A stretch of DNA of 64,000 nucleotides, from the NCBI GenBank assembly GCA_030789695.1, contig CM061132.1, forward strand, positions 27,437,858-27,501,857, read 5' to 3'. Position 1 is the stretch's first letter. Each line of letters opens with the position of its first letter. The DNA comes from Scilla litardierei (lineage: Eukaryota; Streptophyta; Magnoliopsida; Asparagales; Asparagaceae). A model generated the notes under the pieces. The model was not told the DNA's origin, ran no database searches, and saw only the letters and a list, made by a program, of their open reading frames with translations. The translations under genes were made by a program, and so were the position numbers. Shown here in pieces: positions 1 to 12,131 of this stretch.

Positions 1-3000
1 ACTCTCTAGGGGATACATATTGTGGAGGGTTTTATGTCGCTCGACTTGGGCAGTACGGACGTTATTTTAGGCATGATGTAGATGCAGTCTTTGGGGGGAG
101 ACAAGGACCGACCAACTGTAAGCTATTGAGAATGGAGTTTCAGGATGGAGAAAGAGAAATGACACCTCAGGGAGACCCTAGCTTATGTGGATCCATGGTT
201 TCCTTGAAACCCATGCTCGAGCGTTCTAAACCGAGCAGAGGATTCTTTGGCAGAGCTACATCGCTGGCAGTAGAGGAGGCAGAGCATGAGCCGGACATCC
301 CACCCGTGGTGCAGTAGATTTTAGTTCAATTCGAGGGTGTGTTTCAGGCACCTCGCAGGCCCCCTCCTCATGACTACGAGCTTGTCATAGTGCTACGCGA
401 GGGTGTCTCGCCCATCAGTGTGCGGCCGTATGCTATCCCCATGTGCAGAAGGGTGAGATTAAAAGGATGATATCGAAGATGATGCAGTCGAAGGTGATAC
501 AGCTTAGTGTGAGCACTTTCTCGAGCCCGGTGCTGCTAGTGAAGAAGAATGAGAGTTGGAGATTTTACATCGATTAAGGACCTTGAACAAGGAGATGATA
601 TCAGCCAAGTTTCATATTCATGTGATCGACAAGCTATTGGATGAGCTACATGGAGCAGCTATCTTCTTAAAGATCAACTTGATATCCGGATACCATTAGA
701 TCTGAATGAGAGATGACATGGCGAAAACTGCCTTTAGAACGCACGCGGACCACTACGAGTTCTTGGTTATGTCTTTTGGCTTAACTAATGCCACTGCCAC
801 TTTTCAGGTCCTAATGAACAAGGTGTTCGTCCTTATTTGAGGAGGTTCATGCTGGTGTTCTTTGATGATATCTTAGTGTACACACGGTCCATGGAGGCAC
901 GTATGGAGCACTTGACGACTGTGATACAAGAACCGCAAAACCACCAGCTTTATGCCAACCAAAAGAAGTGCTCGTTCGACCAGCAAAGTATGGAGTATCT
1001 AGGTCGCGTTTCTGCGGAGGGCGTGTCGGCGTATAGTTTGAAGAGTACAGCCATGGTTGATTGGACACGCCCTACAACCCTGCGAGGATTGAGAGGTTTC
1101 TAGGGGTTGACGGGCTAATATAAGAAGTTCGTAAAAGGGTATAGTACCATCACATGACCGTTGACGAAGCATCTGAAGGACAACTTCCAGTAGGATGAGG
1201 AGGCCACCCGAGCTTTTGAGGCCCTTAAAAGGGCCATGACGAGCGTGTCGGTGCTAGAACTTTCAGACTTCAGTCGGCCTTTTGTGGTGGAGACAGATGT
1301 TTCAGGCTATGGATTGAGTGTGGTGCTGATGCAGGACCAGAGATCGATGTCCTACTTTGGCCAGATGCTGACAATGAGCTCGGCTCAAGTCCGTCTATGA
1401 GCGCAAGTTGATGACCATTGTCCTGGCAGTGCAGAAGTGGATGACATATTTGCATGGTTGTCATTTCATAGTACGTACAGATCAAATGAGTCTCAAATAT
1501 CTCCTGGAGTATAAGATGGTGACTAAGGAGTATCCGAGGTGGTTGACCAAGCTATTAGGATATAAATTTGAGATTCGAACATGCCAGTGCTAAAGAACAA
1601 AGGCGGCAGATGCTTTATCACGACAGGAGATCGACTTACAGTTAGCCGCCTTATCGATACTGGTGATTCTTGATAGGGAGCTCTTGCTGCGGGAGATTGT
1701 AGAGGATGATGGTCTGGCAAAGATTTAGTCTACATTACTACATAACTCAACAGCACATCTTGGGTATTCGTTGGATAGGCGGCGGCTCTTGTACATTGGT
1801 CGGCTGGTCTTGTCTAAGACCTCGACACATATCTCGAGTATATAACAGGAGTTTCATCGGAGCACGGTTGGAGGCCACTCTATATCCTTAAAACCTTCCA
1901 GTGTCTATCTATAGAGCTATTTTGGGAAGGGATGAGGAAGGATGTCGTGGAGGAGGTGGCAAAATGTGTCGTCTGTCAGCGTCACAAATATATGTCGACA
2001 GTTCCTGGGGGTTTGCTACAGCCCTTATCTTTGCTAGATCCGGTCTGGAAAGAGTTGACGATGGACTTTATCGATGGTTTACTGAAGTTTGAGTGGTTTT
2101 TAGTCATCATGGTGGTGGTAGATCGGCTCAACAAATATGCATACTTTCTGGTGCTCCGATACCCTTATACCATAATGACAGTTGCGGTGGCATTCATTAG
2201 GGAGGTAATGAGATTGCGTGAGATTCCAGAGTCCATCGTGATTGATTGAGATCGGGTCTTCCATATCCATTTTTGGGAAAGTAGTTCAGGATGCATAAGA
2301 CACAGTTGAACATGACATGAGCACCACTACCATCTCCAGACAGATGGCCAGACTGATGTAGTCAATCGAAGCATCGAGACTTATTTGCATTGTTTTGTTT
2401 CAGACACTTCGAAGCAGTGGACGAAGTGGCGGTCATTGGCAGAGTACTGGTACAGTACATCTTTTCACATGGCCACTCAGACCACTTCGTTCCGAGTTCT
2501 ATATGGGCATGACCTTATGCACCTACTTCACTATGGTCACAGCTCTACGCCAGTCTCTTCGGTGGAGTAGTATTTGGAGGAGAAAGACCAAGTGCTAGAG
2601 GAGTTGAAGCGACATTTGACAATAACCCAGTAGATCATGAAGACCCATGATGATGGTCATAGGAAGGAGGTGCAGTTCACGGTGGGTGACAATGTTTATT
2701 TGAAGCTACGATCCTGCTAGCAGCGTTAAGTGATGCACATGAGAAACGAGTAGCTACCACCCCGCTACTTCGGTCCGTACGAGATTGAGGCGAAGACTGG
2801 TCAGGTGGTGTATCGGCTGAAATTGCCACTAGAGTCAGCCATCCGCCCAATTTTTCATGTATCGCAGCTTCGCCAAGCCATTGGGGGCCACACCACTTCT
2901 TCACTACCACAAACTCGATGATGGTCATAGGTGGGAGGTGCAGTTCAAGGTGGGTGACAATGTTTATTTGAAGCTACGATCCTACCAGCAGCGTTAAGTG

Positions 3001-3384
3001 ACGCACATGAGAAACGAGAAGCTATCACACCACTACTTCGGTCAGTACGATGTTGAGGCGAAGATTGGTCAGGTGGCGTATCGACTGAAATTGCCACTAG
3101 AGTCGTCAACAATCCACCCAGTTTTTCATGTATCGTAGCTTCGCCAAGCCATTGGGGACCACACCACTTCTTCACTACCACAAACTCCGACGGAGGATAT
3201 AAATATACTCTTGAAACCGGCCGAGTTGAAGGGGGTTCGCAAGGGAAGTTCAGGGGGCGAGAGGTATTGATTCAGTGGTAGGGCCTTCCAAACCATGAGA
3301 CTTCTTGGGAGCCTTATGAGGTTATTGCGCAGCGATTTTCAGACTTTCACCTTGAGGGCAAGGTGGCTCTTTTGGGGAGAGTAA
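1..3384 (+). pseudogene. gypsy-1 pol pseudogene (RT, RNase H, integrase, chromodomain)
   Basis: Would have encoded the enzymes that copy and integrate the element. Visible pieces in order: DVILG and DPSLCGS of the protease-RT linker (about 50-215); RT up to the FFDDILVYT catalytic box (about 850-880), which is preserved; an RNase H start with an ETDVSGYGLS motif (about 1285-1320); integrase zinc-finger end CVVCQRHK (about 1965-1990); integrase core with MDFIDGL and VVVDRLNKYA (about 2060-2135); and a chromodomain with GLPNHETSWEPYEV (about 3280-3325). Frames change repeatedly and stops interrupt every domain, so no functional product is possible. The integrase C-terminal region is present twice (2649-3187). 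Confidence 0.85.
2649..3187 (+). repeat. Tandem duplication inside the gypsy-1 integrase C-terminal region
   Basis: Two adjacent units, 2649-2916 and 2917-3187 (268 and 271 bp), both start gatgatggtcatagg and end ccacaaactc. They differ by scattered substitutions and a 3-bp indel near the end. The unit covers the basic segment with VYLKLR and the segment with HVSQLRQAIG. The duplication is absent from the related element at 6178-12131. Confidence 0.85.
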
Positions 3385-3735
3385 TGATGCGACATAACCT
3401 ATCCAATGAGGCAGTGCAAAGCGGTTCGTGGAGTGGCCAAATAGTCCAGGGGCATTTTTTAAAGTGTTGGGTTTCTAAGGGTCTTTGTAATTCTGGACAG
3501 ATCTGTCCTATTTATGTATTTGGAGGAGTTACAGTAATCTATGCAAGAATTGAGAAGAAACAATTGAGTAGAGAGTAGAACCCTAGAAGTAGAGAGATTA
3601 AGCTTTGTCTCTTAGATCTAGAGCTTGGAGAACCGGTTTCCTCTCGAAATAAACCCTTATCATTATATTCCACAATTCTCTTATATAAAAATTAGAAATT
3701 TTCTTGTCCCAACCGCTAAATTTCCTTAACACAAA
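3385..3735 (+). repeat. Probable 3' LTR of gypsy-1
   Basis: Starts TGATGCGAC directly after the chromodomain codons, at the same relative point where the related minus-strand element starts its LTR (TGATGAGC). It has no coding similarity. The right end is a guess near the aacaca at about 3735; no paired LTR or target-site duplication is visible. Confidence 0.45.
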
Positions 3736-4120
3736 TCCATTTAGTAAATAATGCCAACTAGGAGTGTAACTGGAACATGTTCACCTAATAGCCCTGCCCA
3801 AAAACTATATAGGATTCAGATCTCAAAACTTGTACCAAAATTAAATTTGGGCTGGATTCGAATTTTATCCTCATGACCCAAAGTACTTCTAGGTTGGATT
3901 CAGATTTAATTAATATCAAACCTGCAAACTCGAACTCACTTTTTTTATGGTAAGTCTGTAAAATCGGCAAAAAAGATAATAAAACTCATAATTGGTCATT
4001 TAAAATTTAGAACTTACATAACTCTTTAGCTTTCCAAGAAACAAATGGTTCAGAAAAAGTGAAAACCCATAGAAGTAATAAAAGCTTTCAAAGATGACTC
4101 AACTATCAATAATTAGATTA

Positions 4121-4176
<56 letters not shown>

Positions 4177-4387
4177 TGTGCTCTTTGTGTGCAGGCGCGC
4201 GCGCTCAACTTCTCTCTTTTTTAAAATCCATGTTCCAAATTGGGTTTTCTTCTACTGTTATATCATGCAATTGGGTCAATGTCCCTTATACTTGCAGGCA
4301 AGCTTTTGAAAGCAATTCTTTCCTTTTTGCTTTTTTTTGAAGAACTAGCTTTTGATTTATATTTAATTTTTCTGTGTAGATAGCACT
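3736..4387. other. Non-coding stretch with a microsatellite
   Basis: No gene recognised. It contains a possible terminal inverted repeat at 3759-3770, AT-rich sequence and the (TC)n tract at 4125-4173. Confidence 0.5.
4125..4173. repeat. (TC)n microsatellite
   Basis: About 24 uninterrupted TC dinucleotides, followed by a short GT-rich and GC-alternating stretch. Confidence 0.97.
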
Positions 4388-5562
4388 GTGGTTTCATGCC
4401 GGAATGTTTGACAATCGAGGCAATCCAACTTATAAGGCATATTATGAAGCAATGGAGAGCAAATGAGATAGATTTACATATGATCTTTATTGACATGGAG
4501 AAAATCTACGATAGAACCTATCCTAGAGAGGTTCTGCAGTAGGCCTTAATGAAAAAGAGGGTACTGTGCTCTGTCTAATTCAATCAAGATATGTATCAAG
4601 CATCAGTCACTAATATGAAGACCTACTGAAGAATAACAACTAAATTTTCGATTACCATTGATTACATTAATGCTCAACTTTAGTCCACTTTGCTATACTA
4701 ATGATGGATCATCTCCTAAGCATATTCAAAATGAGATACATTAGTGTATATTATTTGTAGAAGATATTGTTTTGATAGATGAGACCAAAATTAATGTAAA
4801 AACACAATTAAAACTTTAAATGTAAATATTAGAAACTTGAGATTTCAGGCTTAACAGGAACAAGGCAGATATATATACTATACGTTTAATAGAGTGAGAT
4901 AAAAATCATAATATGATGAAGCTGGCTGGAAAAACTGCATATTAGGTATTTTAGGTATCTTGGATCGGTTATTTAAGAGGATGTGAGGATTAAATAAAAT
5001 GTTGAACATAGAATCAAATTATGATGGTTGAAATAAAGAGTCGAAATAGGAATGTTGTGCAATCAAAATATACCATACATAACAAATTTTACAAAATGAT
5101 GATTAGACTAGTTTTATTATATGATATAAAGTGATAGGTTATCATCAAGAAATACGAAAGATACGAATGTCACGATGGATATGTGAAAACACTAGAAAAA
5201 ATATGGTAAGAAATAAGGATATCCAAGCAAAGAGAGGTGTTGTCCTTATAAAGGATAATATGAGATAACAACGCTGGAGATGATTTAATCATATATGCCA
5301 AAGACCTATTGATGCACTTGCGCTTGTTAGAAAGATAGAAAATATGAATGTAGATACTAAAAGAAATCAAGAGAAATAAAAAAAGACATGGATGAAAGTG
5401 GTAAGAAGTGATATGAAAGATCTTGATTTAACAAAAAAGAAAACTTTAAATCGTAATGTATGAAAAAACAAGTATCCAATGTCACAATACGACACGATCG
5501 ATCCAACACTTTTTCTATTGCGTCCATGAATCTGACCCTAATTTTTGGGATAAGGCTAAAAT
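4388..5562 (+). pseudogene. LINE (non-LTR retrotransposon) reverse-transcriptase remnant
   Basis: Translated pieces in shifting frames match the plant LINE RT order. An FMP box followed by TIEAIQLIR lies at about 4394-4440. DLHMIFIDMEKIYDR (the usual DLEKAYDR box) lies at about 4470-4515. LFVEDIVLIDE at about 4750-4785 is the degraded FADD catalytic box. A VSWIG-like piece, MMIRLVLLYDIK and a terminal QRPIDALA piece (about 5297-5322) follow, the last typical of the domain after RT. Stops and frameshifts are frequent. No endonuclease domain or poly-A tail is recognisable, so this is a 5'-truncated, ancient copy. Confidence 0.75.
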
Positions 5563-5838
5563 GATGATGTAGACAGCTTACTAATTTAAATTCTGTGTTG
5601 CTCATCAATTATTTCTTATTCTATCTTTTTTTTTTGAAAAACAAGCAACTAAGTCACCAATTCAAACTTGAATCCTAACCTTATTTTCTTATCTGGGTTA
5701 GTTTGGATTGTAATCCTATCATCATTGTTGGATGCATGTTTGGGCCTGGATGGAGCAAGTTGATTTTGGGTTTGGATACAGATTTTAGGTCGATCCGATC
5801 TAAATCCGACCTATTTTTAGCCCTAATTACAACTCCTA

Positions 5839-6177
5839 ACCATCAATGTGACATGTATCACCTCTTACTGCTTGACACTTTTGTTGCCTTACCAAGCTAT
5901 TTCCAGACAAAATGCACTAGCCGAAGGTTGATGATGTCGGTAAAAGCCACATCTTCATTATAAGGGATTGTCTCATTACACAACGGATGCTTGGGTTCCC
6001 TTTCCTCTCTGAGTAGTTGCTTGCCACCCACGTGCCCTTCGTTGCCCACCCTCTTTCTAGCCTCTTCAAAAGTTTTCAGGCAAAAAGTAAATAAATATAT
6101 GTAATGAGAGATAGAGTGATTACAGGCATTGCACCATTTCATGGAAATGCTTCCAGCACACGCCCACACTTAGTGAG
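5839..6177. other. No recognisable gene
   Basis: Presumed older host or repeat sequence left of gypsy-2. A 90-codon open frame on the minus strand (5897-6169) matches nothing I recognise and is probably chance. Confidence 0.4.
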
Positions 6178-6549
6178 TGATAGAACTCGGAGAAATCTGA
6201 AACCTTTATTGATAAAAACTGAAAATTTAATAAGCTAACTTGGCTACAATAAAGAAATAACCTCACTTCCAAAACGCCGATTGATAAGGAACGTCCGCAC
6301 CTTCCCGAAGAACTCGAAGAACTCTCTCCTCTATCAAAATTATCAAATTAATCATACCTAGGGCCGGCCGGCTAATCACCCCTTTAATACTAATTCACTT
6401 CTTTGCTAATTACAAGTATGCGTTTATTAAAATTAAATAATAGAAATAAAGCCAAATAAAGCCAAGGAATTGCGAATACGCCCTTGAATCATGCTTGTAG
6501 GCCGGTCCCTCCTCTAGTGTGCCGCCGAGCATAAGTGATGAGCTCATCA
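6178..6549 (-). repeat. gypsy-2 3' LTR
   Basis: On the + strand it runs TGATAGAACTC...GCTCATCA and matches 11769-12131 throughout, allowing for substitutions and short indels such as a duplicated aaagcc. It has the usual TG...CA ends. Confidence 0.92.
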
Positions 6550-6562
6550 CTACTTCCCCTAA
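6550..6562 (-). other. gypsy-2 polypurine tract
   Basis: On the minus strand, TAGGGGAAGTAG abuts the first base of the 3' LTR, the expected place for the plus-strand primer. Confidence 0.65.
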
Positions 6563-9500
6563 TAGAGCCACCTTGTTCTCAAGGTGAAAGTCAAGAAACT
6601 GTTGTGCCATGACGCCCACTAACTCCCAGGTACTCTCGTGCTCAGGCAAGCCCTTCCACCGCACCAACACTTTCCGCTCCACAGCGCTCCCTCTGCGTAG
6701 CCCCTTCAACTCCTCAGGCTCCAAGATCATCTTCATATCATCCGTCAATGTCTCCGGAAGTGATGAAGGTGTATGGTCACCAATCGCCTGGCATGGAATA
6801 CCGGATGGATGACTGATCCTAGGGACAACTTCAACCTGAATGCAACTGGTCACACATTGGCCTCTATCTCATAAGGCCCAAAATATCTAGGGGATAGCCT
6901 CTCATTCCTTATATGAGCCGAGAACTTTATTAGGGCTCAGTTTCAAATACACCATGTCTCCCACTTCAAACTGAACGTCCCTTCGATGTGAGTCCACCCT
7001 AGCCTTCATGATCTGCTGGGCTCTAGCCAGATGGAGCTTCAACTCCTCCAAAATCTGATCCATCTCTGCCAAGTACTGCTCCACCTCCGAAACAAGGATC
7101 GTCTCATGCCCATAATGTAGCAAGTGTGGAGGGTCCCGTCCATATAATATCCTGAAAGGAGTCGTCTGAGCTGCTGTGTGATATGACGTGTTGTATCAGT
7201 ACTCTGACCAAGCCAGCCAACGGGTCCACTCCTTTGGGCTCTCTGAAATGAAGCACAGTGAGTAAATCTCAATGCCCCTATTGAGGATCTTAGTCTGGTC
7301 GTCCCTATGTGGATGGTATGTTGTGCTTCGCTTCAACACTATCCCATGCAGCTTGAAAAGCTCCTGTCAAAATCTACTCAAGCATACATTGTCACTATCC
7401 GAGACAATGGACTTATGCGGCTCGTGTAGGCGAATGACCTCCCTCGGAAATACCTCTGCCACTGAGACTGCGCTGTAAGGATGCCTAAGTGGTATGAAAT
7501 GTGCATACTTGCTGAAGCGGTCTACCACAACAAATATCACTGTGAACCCTCCAGACTTAGGTAACACATCAATGAAGTCCATGGATAGATCCTCCCAGAC
7601 TCGCTCTGGCAAGGATGTGGCAACCCTTCAGAGGCCATCGTCATTTACTTGTGACGCTGGCAAACGTCACACGCTGACAACATTTTAGCCACATCTTTCT
7701 TTATCCTCTTCCAAAAGACATCTCTCGTTAATCTCTGATAGGTCTTGAGGACCCCCGAATGACTGCCCACGGTGCTGCTGTGAAACTCATGAAGGATAGC
7801 TTGAATGTGTGTGGATGACCTCAGTAGCACCAGACGCCCCAATATAATAATCTCCCGTCCTGCAAAGCAGTGCCTGGATGCTCCACTGACCCCTGCAACA
7901 GTGCTGCCGGATGTCTGCCAACTCCTGGTCATCCGCAACCTCCCGCTGCAATGGCTACAAGTCCTGTAGTACCGAAACTGACAAAGCTGCCAACTGTATA
8001 TCCTCATCCCGCCGTGACAGTGCATCTGCAACCTTGTTCTCCATCCCTGGGCAATGCTCTATCTCAAATCTGTATCACATAAGCTTCCGTAGCCACTTCT
8101 GATGCTCATCTGCTACTATGCACTGCTCCAACAGTTACTTAAGACTCCTCTGATCTGTGCGAACAAAGAAGCTCCGTCCCAGTAAGTACGGTCTCCACTT
8201 CTGAATGGATGTGACTATCGCCATCAGCTCCCTCTCGTACACAGACTTCAATCTGGCCCTAGCTGTCAGTACCTGGCTGTAGTAGGCAATAGACCGCTAA
8301 TCTCGCATAAGTAACGCCCCCAGTCCATGCCCCGAAGCATCTGCCTCCACGATAAATGGCCTAGAAAAAGCTGGTAACGCCAATACTGGTACGGTAGTCA
8401 TGGCCTTTTAAGGCCGCAAAAGCAGGCGTCGCATCGTCACTCCAAACAAATTGATCCCTCTTTAGCAGCTTCGTGAGTGGCCAAACGATCGTACCATTAC
8501 CCTGCACGAACCTCCGGTAGTAGCCTGTAAGACCAAGGAACCCTCTCAACCCTCTGAAAGTGGTGGGGTGTGGCCAGTTCAGCATCGCCGCTATCTTCGT
8601 CCTATCAGCTGCTCTTCTAAGGACACCACGTGTCTCAAGTACTCCACATGTGGCTGCCCAAATAAACACTTCTTCATGTTTGCATACAGCTAGTGGTACT
8701 GCAACTCCTGGAAGACTATCTGCAGATGGTCCAAGTGCTCCTCCACGAAACGACTGTACATAAGGATATCATCGAAAAACACCAATACAAATCATCTGAG
8801 GTAAGGACGGAATAACTTATTCATCAGAGCCTGGAACGTAGTATGTGCGTTCGTCAAGCCAATAGGCATGACGATGGACTCATAATGACCGTCATGTGTC
8901 CTGAAGGTCGTCTTGGCTACATCCTCCGCTCGCATCCTAATCTGATGGTAGCCTGATTTGAGATCGACCTTTGTAAAAATGGTTGAACCATGTAACTCAT
9001 CTATGAGCTCGTCTATCACATGTATGGGAAACTTATCAGGCACTGTCTCCTCATTTAATGCTCTGTAGTCCACACAAAAGCTCCAGCTCCCATCTTTCTT
9101 CTTCACTAACAGCACAGGACTGGAAAAAGAACTTACACTGGGATGGATAACATCGGCCTGGACCATCTCTGCTACCATCCTCTCGATCTCATCCTTAAGT
9201 GCATGTGGTTAGCGATAGGGCCTCATGCTGATAGGAGACACGTCTTCCAGCAAAACTATGGTGTGCTCGTGGTCTCTAGGTGGTGAAAGAGCCCAAGGCT
9301 CCTGAAAAATCTATTCAAACTGCTCCAGCAACGTCTGCACCTCCCCTGAAATCGACTGCCCACTATCCGCCACAGCGCCACCCTCTCCTGCCAACGTGTG
9401 TAGCTCCACCAGGAAACCACCCCCTCTGCCTGGATGGTCCTTACTATGATCTTCAGCGAGATCAAGGCTCTGCATAGACTGGGGTCCCCCTGTAGGACCA

Positions 9501-9812
9501 CTGCTCTCCCGTCCTCCTAGAACTCCATCCTGAGCAGCTTCTAGTTCACCTTTATCTCTCCCAGCATCTGTAGCCACGTCATACCCAAGATAACATCTGT
9601 ACTCACCAAGTCCAAGGGCAGAAAATCTGCGAGCACCTGCACCCTTGCAGCGTCAGCACCAGCCTACGACACACTCCACGGCCACTCTCCTTTCCCGTTC
9701 CCGTCATGACACTGAAATGACCACTGTCTGTCAGCTAAAGTTCATGTTGTGCCACCACTCTCCTGTAAATGAAATTGTGGATAGCCACACTGTCAATAAG
9801 AACCCTCACCTC
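6563..9812 (-). pseudogene. gypsy-2 pol pseudogene (protease, RT, RNase H, integrase, chromodomain)
   Basis: Reading leftwards: a protease box LIDSVAI near 9770-9800, in which the usual DSGAT is damaged; DPSLCRALISLK linker near 9460-9500; RT from 9178, including [20 protein letters not shown] and [12 protein letters not shown], with the FFDDIL box near 8770-8785; RNase H remains near 8200-8400; integrase zinc-binding end CDVCQRHK near 7650; core with MDFIDVLPKSGG and VVVDRFSKYAHF from 7612; a C-terminal DMVYLKLSPNK piece near 6940-6970; and a chromodomain with VLVRWKGLPEHESTWE near 6630-6680. Many stops and frameshifts separate these blocks. Product would have been the replication and integration machinery; it is not functional now. 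Confidence 0.88.
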
Positions 9813-11743
9813 CTAGTCACCGATATGCCCCCTCAACTTCATGGTATGATTCGGTGTGAAACCTACCACAGAGTTAAAGGAAACATTCGCCATGTCTAGC
9901 TGATGGTGCTTTGTATCCTCCTCCTTGGCGGTCTCATCCTCAACATCAGCATCATTGCCATCATCCTCAAGTAACAACACTTGAAGCTTGCGCCCTGCGC
10001 ACCTATGGCCTGGTGTGAACCTCTCATCGCACCTGAAACAGAGACTCTTCTGTTGCTTCTCCCTCATCTCTGCGTCAGTCATCCTTCTAAAGTGTCCCCC
10101 CAACCTGCGGTGCACCACTCTTCTCTCATCCCTTCTCCTTAGTGGTTTGATATGCTCCTGCAGTCCCCTTCTGCCATCCTGTGGACTTTTGGCTGCGGAA
10201 AATCGGTCCACTCCAGCCGCCTCTCGCCCTCATATCCTCCATCTGGTGGGCATCCACCATCTGAGCATACTTCATGGCCTCCATCAAGTCCTGAGTCTTC
10301 TGAATGCAGACCTCTGCGCGAATAGTAGCCTTCAGCCCCTTCATGAAGGTGCTCTCCATCATCTTATCAGACACACCATGCACCTGTTCTGACAGTGCCT
10401 CAAATCTTTCTAGGTAATCCATCACTGTTACATCATGCCTGAGTGACAGTAGCTACTCCCTTAAATTCCCCAGATTAGGTTCCTTGAATCTCTCCAATAG
10501 CACATCCCTGATCTCCTCCTACGAGCGAAACGGCTGCCTCTCATCTCTCCACTAATACCAAGAAAGGTCCTTTCCATCTAGACATTTAGCAACCGCCTCC
10601 AATTTCTGCTCCTCCGTCATGCGAGAGACCCAAAAAATCTCTCCACCATGTAAACCCAAGCCACCAGATCATCTCCTTCGAATACAGTCATTTTTAGCTT
10701 CAGCAGCCTATCCATCGTGTATGTCCCCTGGTCTCCTTGCCTTTCTGTGTGTCTGGACTGATGATAATGCTGCCACCTCTCCCGATGAGTCTCATAGCCC
10801 CTCTGCGAGCCACTCTAGCGATCTCCTTATCCCCCCTCGTGGGCCTCTAGTCTCATCGGTCGTCACCCCCAGTTCCACCACCATACCCCTCATCATATTC
10901 TCTGTAACCTCCTTCAGTATCCCTAGGGTGCCCCTCATAGGTGCAGGGTGGGTGTCTTTGCCTGTCATCATCATACTGGGGGTCTAGATGGTCCCGAAAC
11001 CCTTCTCCATCATCACCGTACTCCTGAAAATCCCACGGATCAAAAACATCATCGAAACCACGTGCATGATCGTCGGAATAAGGCTGAAATTCTCCGTCGG
11101 GGTCCCATCCTCCTCGCCGTGGGCTAAAACCCCCTTGGGGGTCGACGTGGGTCGACGGGTCCCTGGTAGCCCTAAAACGAGGTCGCCGGGCCCTGTCGGC
11201 TCCTGTCGGCTCCTGTCAGTGCCTCAGCGACCCTCAGCGACCCTGCCGGTGGTTGGCAGGGCCCGTCGAGGGCCTAGGCCCTGTCACCGAGGCCTAGCAG
11301 CCATGTGGGAGGGCCATAGGCCCTGCCGAGGGCCCTGGTGGCCCGCGGGGCCTCAGGGAGATCCCCTGACTCCTCCGGGTGGCTGTCGCTGCCGATGGAA
11401 AGGCCGGTTAGGGCCGTCGGCCTCTCGGTTATGCTCATCCACCTCTGGATCACTGCTGTCGAGATCTGTAAGCCTGCTGTCTTCCTATGTGCTTCCCATT
11501 GTCCAAAAGGTGACGCCTCTGTCGCTGTTTTAGGGTTTTCTTCGTCACCGTTCAATTTCGACGAGATCTCTACATGTTGAAAGATGATTTTTGATAGGGC
11601 TTCGCTGTGTTGATTCAAGGTCTTTGCTTGCTTCGTTAATTGATCACCATTCTCTGTTAGGGTTTCCTTCACATCACGATCTCGCCATTGAGCTTCTCCT
11701 CCGCCGCATTGATACGATTTTTGGATCTCATCGCCACCACCAT
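9813..11743 (-). pseudogene. gypsy-2 gag pseudogene
   Basis: The first start codon after the primer site is ATG at 11741-11743 (MVVAMRSKN). The frame is soon lost and continues as NGDQLTKQAKTLNQHSEAL near 11600-11650. A gag core with YLERFEALSEQVHGVS lies near 10370-10420. The zinc knuckle CFRCDERFTPGHRC lies near 9999-10040 and is the form usual in plant chromoviruses. The segment at about 11090-11400 is strikingly GC-rich, unlike the rest. The nucleocapsid function is lost through frameshifts and stops. Confidence 0.8.
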
Positions 11744-11752
11744 GGATCGACG

Positions 11753-11766
11753 TGCTATGATGCCAA
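11753..11766 (-). other. gypsy-2 primer-binding site, initiator-Met tRNA type
   Basis: Minus-strand TTGGCATCATAGCA lies 2 nt from the LTR end and matches the canonical TTGGTATCAGAGC at most positions. Confidence 0.7.
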
Positions 11767-11768
11767 AT

Positions 11769-12131
11769 TGATAGAACTCAGAGAAATCTGAAAACTTTAT
11801 TGATGAAAACTGAAAATTTAATAAGATAACTTGGCTACAATACAGAAGTAACCTCCCTTCCAAGACGCCGATTGATAAGGGACGTCCACACCTTCCTGAA
11901 GAACTCGAAGAACTCTCTCTTCTCTCTCAAAATTATCAAATTAATCTGCCTAAGGCCGGTCGGCTAACCCACCCCTTAATACTACTCCACTTCTTTGCTA
12001 ATTACAGGTATGCCCTTATTAGAATTAAATAATAGAAATAAAGCCAAGGAATTGTGAATACGCCCCTAAATCATGCTTGTAAGCCGGTCCCTCCTCTGGT
12101 GCGCCGCCGAGCATAAGTGATGAGCCCATCA
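11769..12131 (-). repeat. gypsy-2 5' LTR
   Basis: 363-bp partner of 6178-6549 with TG...CA ends. As the upstream LTR of a minus-strand element it would have held the promoter. Confidence 0.92.

Larger units (their letters stand above)
1..3735 (+). mobile_element. Ty3/gypsy chromovirus remnant (gypsy-1), 5' part outside the window
   Basis: A decayed LTR retrotransposon read in the forward direction. Protease-RT linker, RT, RNase H, integrase and chromodomain similarities appear in the canonical gypsy order, broken by many stops and frameshifts. The 5' LTR and gag lie left of the window. Its coding sequence resembles the minus-strand element at 6178-12131 (shared DPSLC linker, CQRHK integrase motif and GKVALLG-like chromodomain tail), so the two probably belong to the same or sister families. 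The right boundary is approximate because no second LTR is available for comparison. Confidence 0.85.
3759..5838. other. Possible terminal-inverted-repeat pair around the LINE relic
   Basis: TAGGAGTGTAAC at 3759-3770 and TTACAACTCCTA at 5827-5838 are inverted relatives differing by one indel. Sequence inside each end is rich in GGATTYGGAT-like words reminiscent of hAT-derived non-autonomous ends. No matching target-site duplication was found, so this could be chance. Confidence 0.25.
6178..12131 (-). mobile_element. Ty3/gypsy chromovirus, full length but inactive (gypsy-2)
   Basis: Complete minus-strand LTR retrotransposon of 5,954 bp. It has two LTRs, a primer-binding site next to the right LTR, a purine tract next to the left LTR, and gag and pol remains between them. 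A probable 5-bp target duplication is GTGAG at 6173-6177 and ATGAG at 12132-12136 (4 of 5). The LTRs differ at many positions and by several indels, so the insertion is old. The chromodomain at the end of pol places it among chromoviruses; the compact size and short LTRs suggest a Reina- or Tekay-like lineage, which I cannot settle. Confidence 0.9.
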
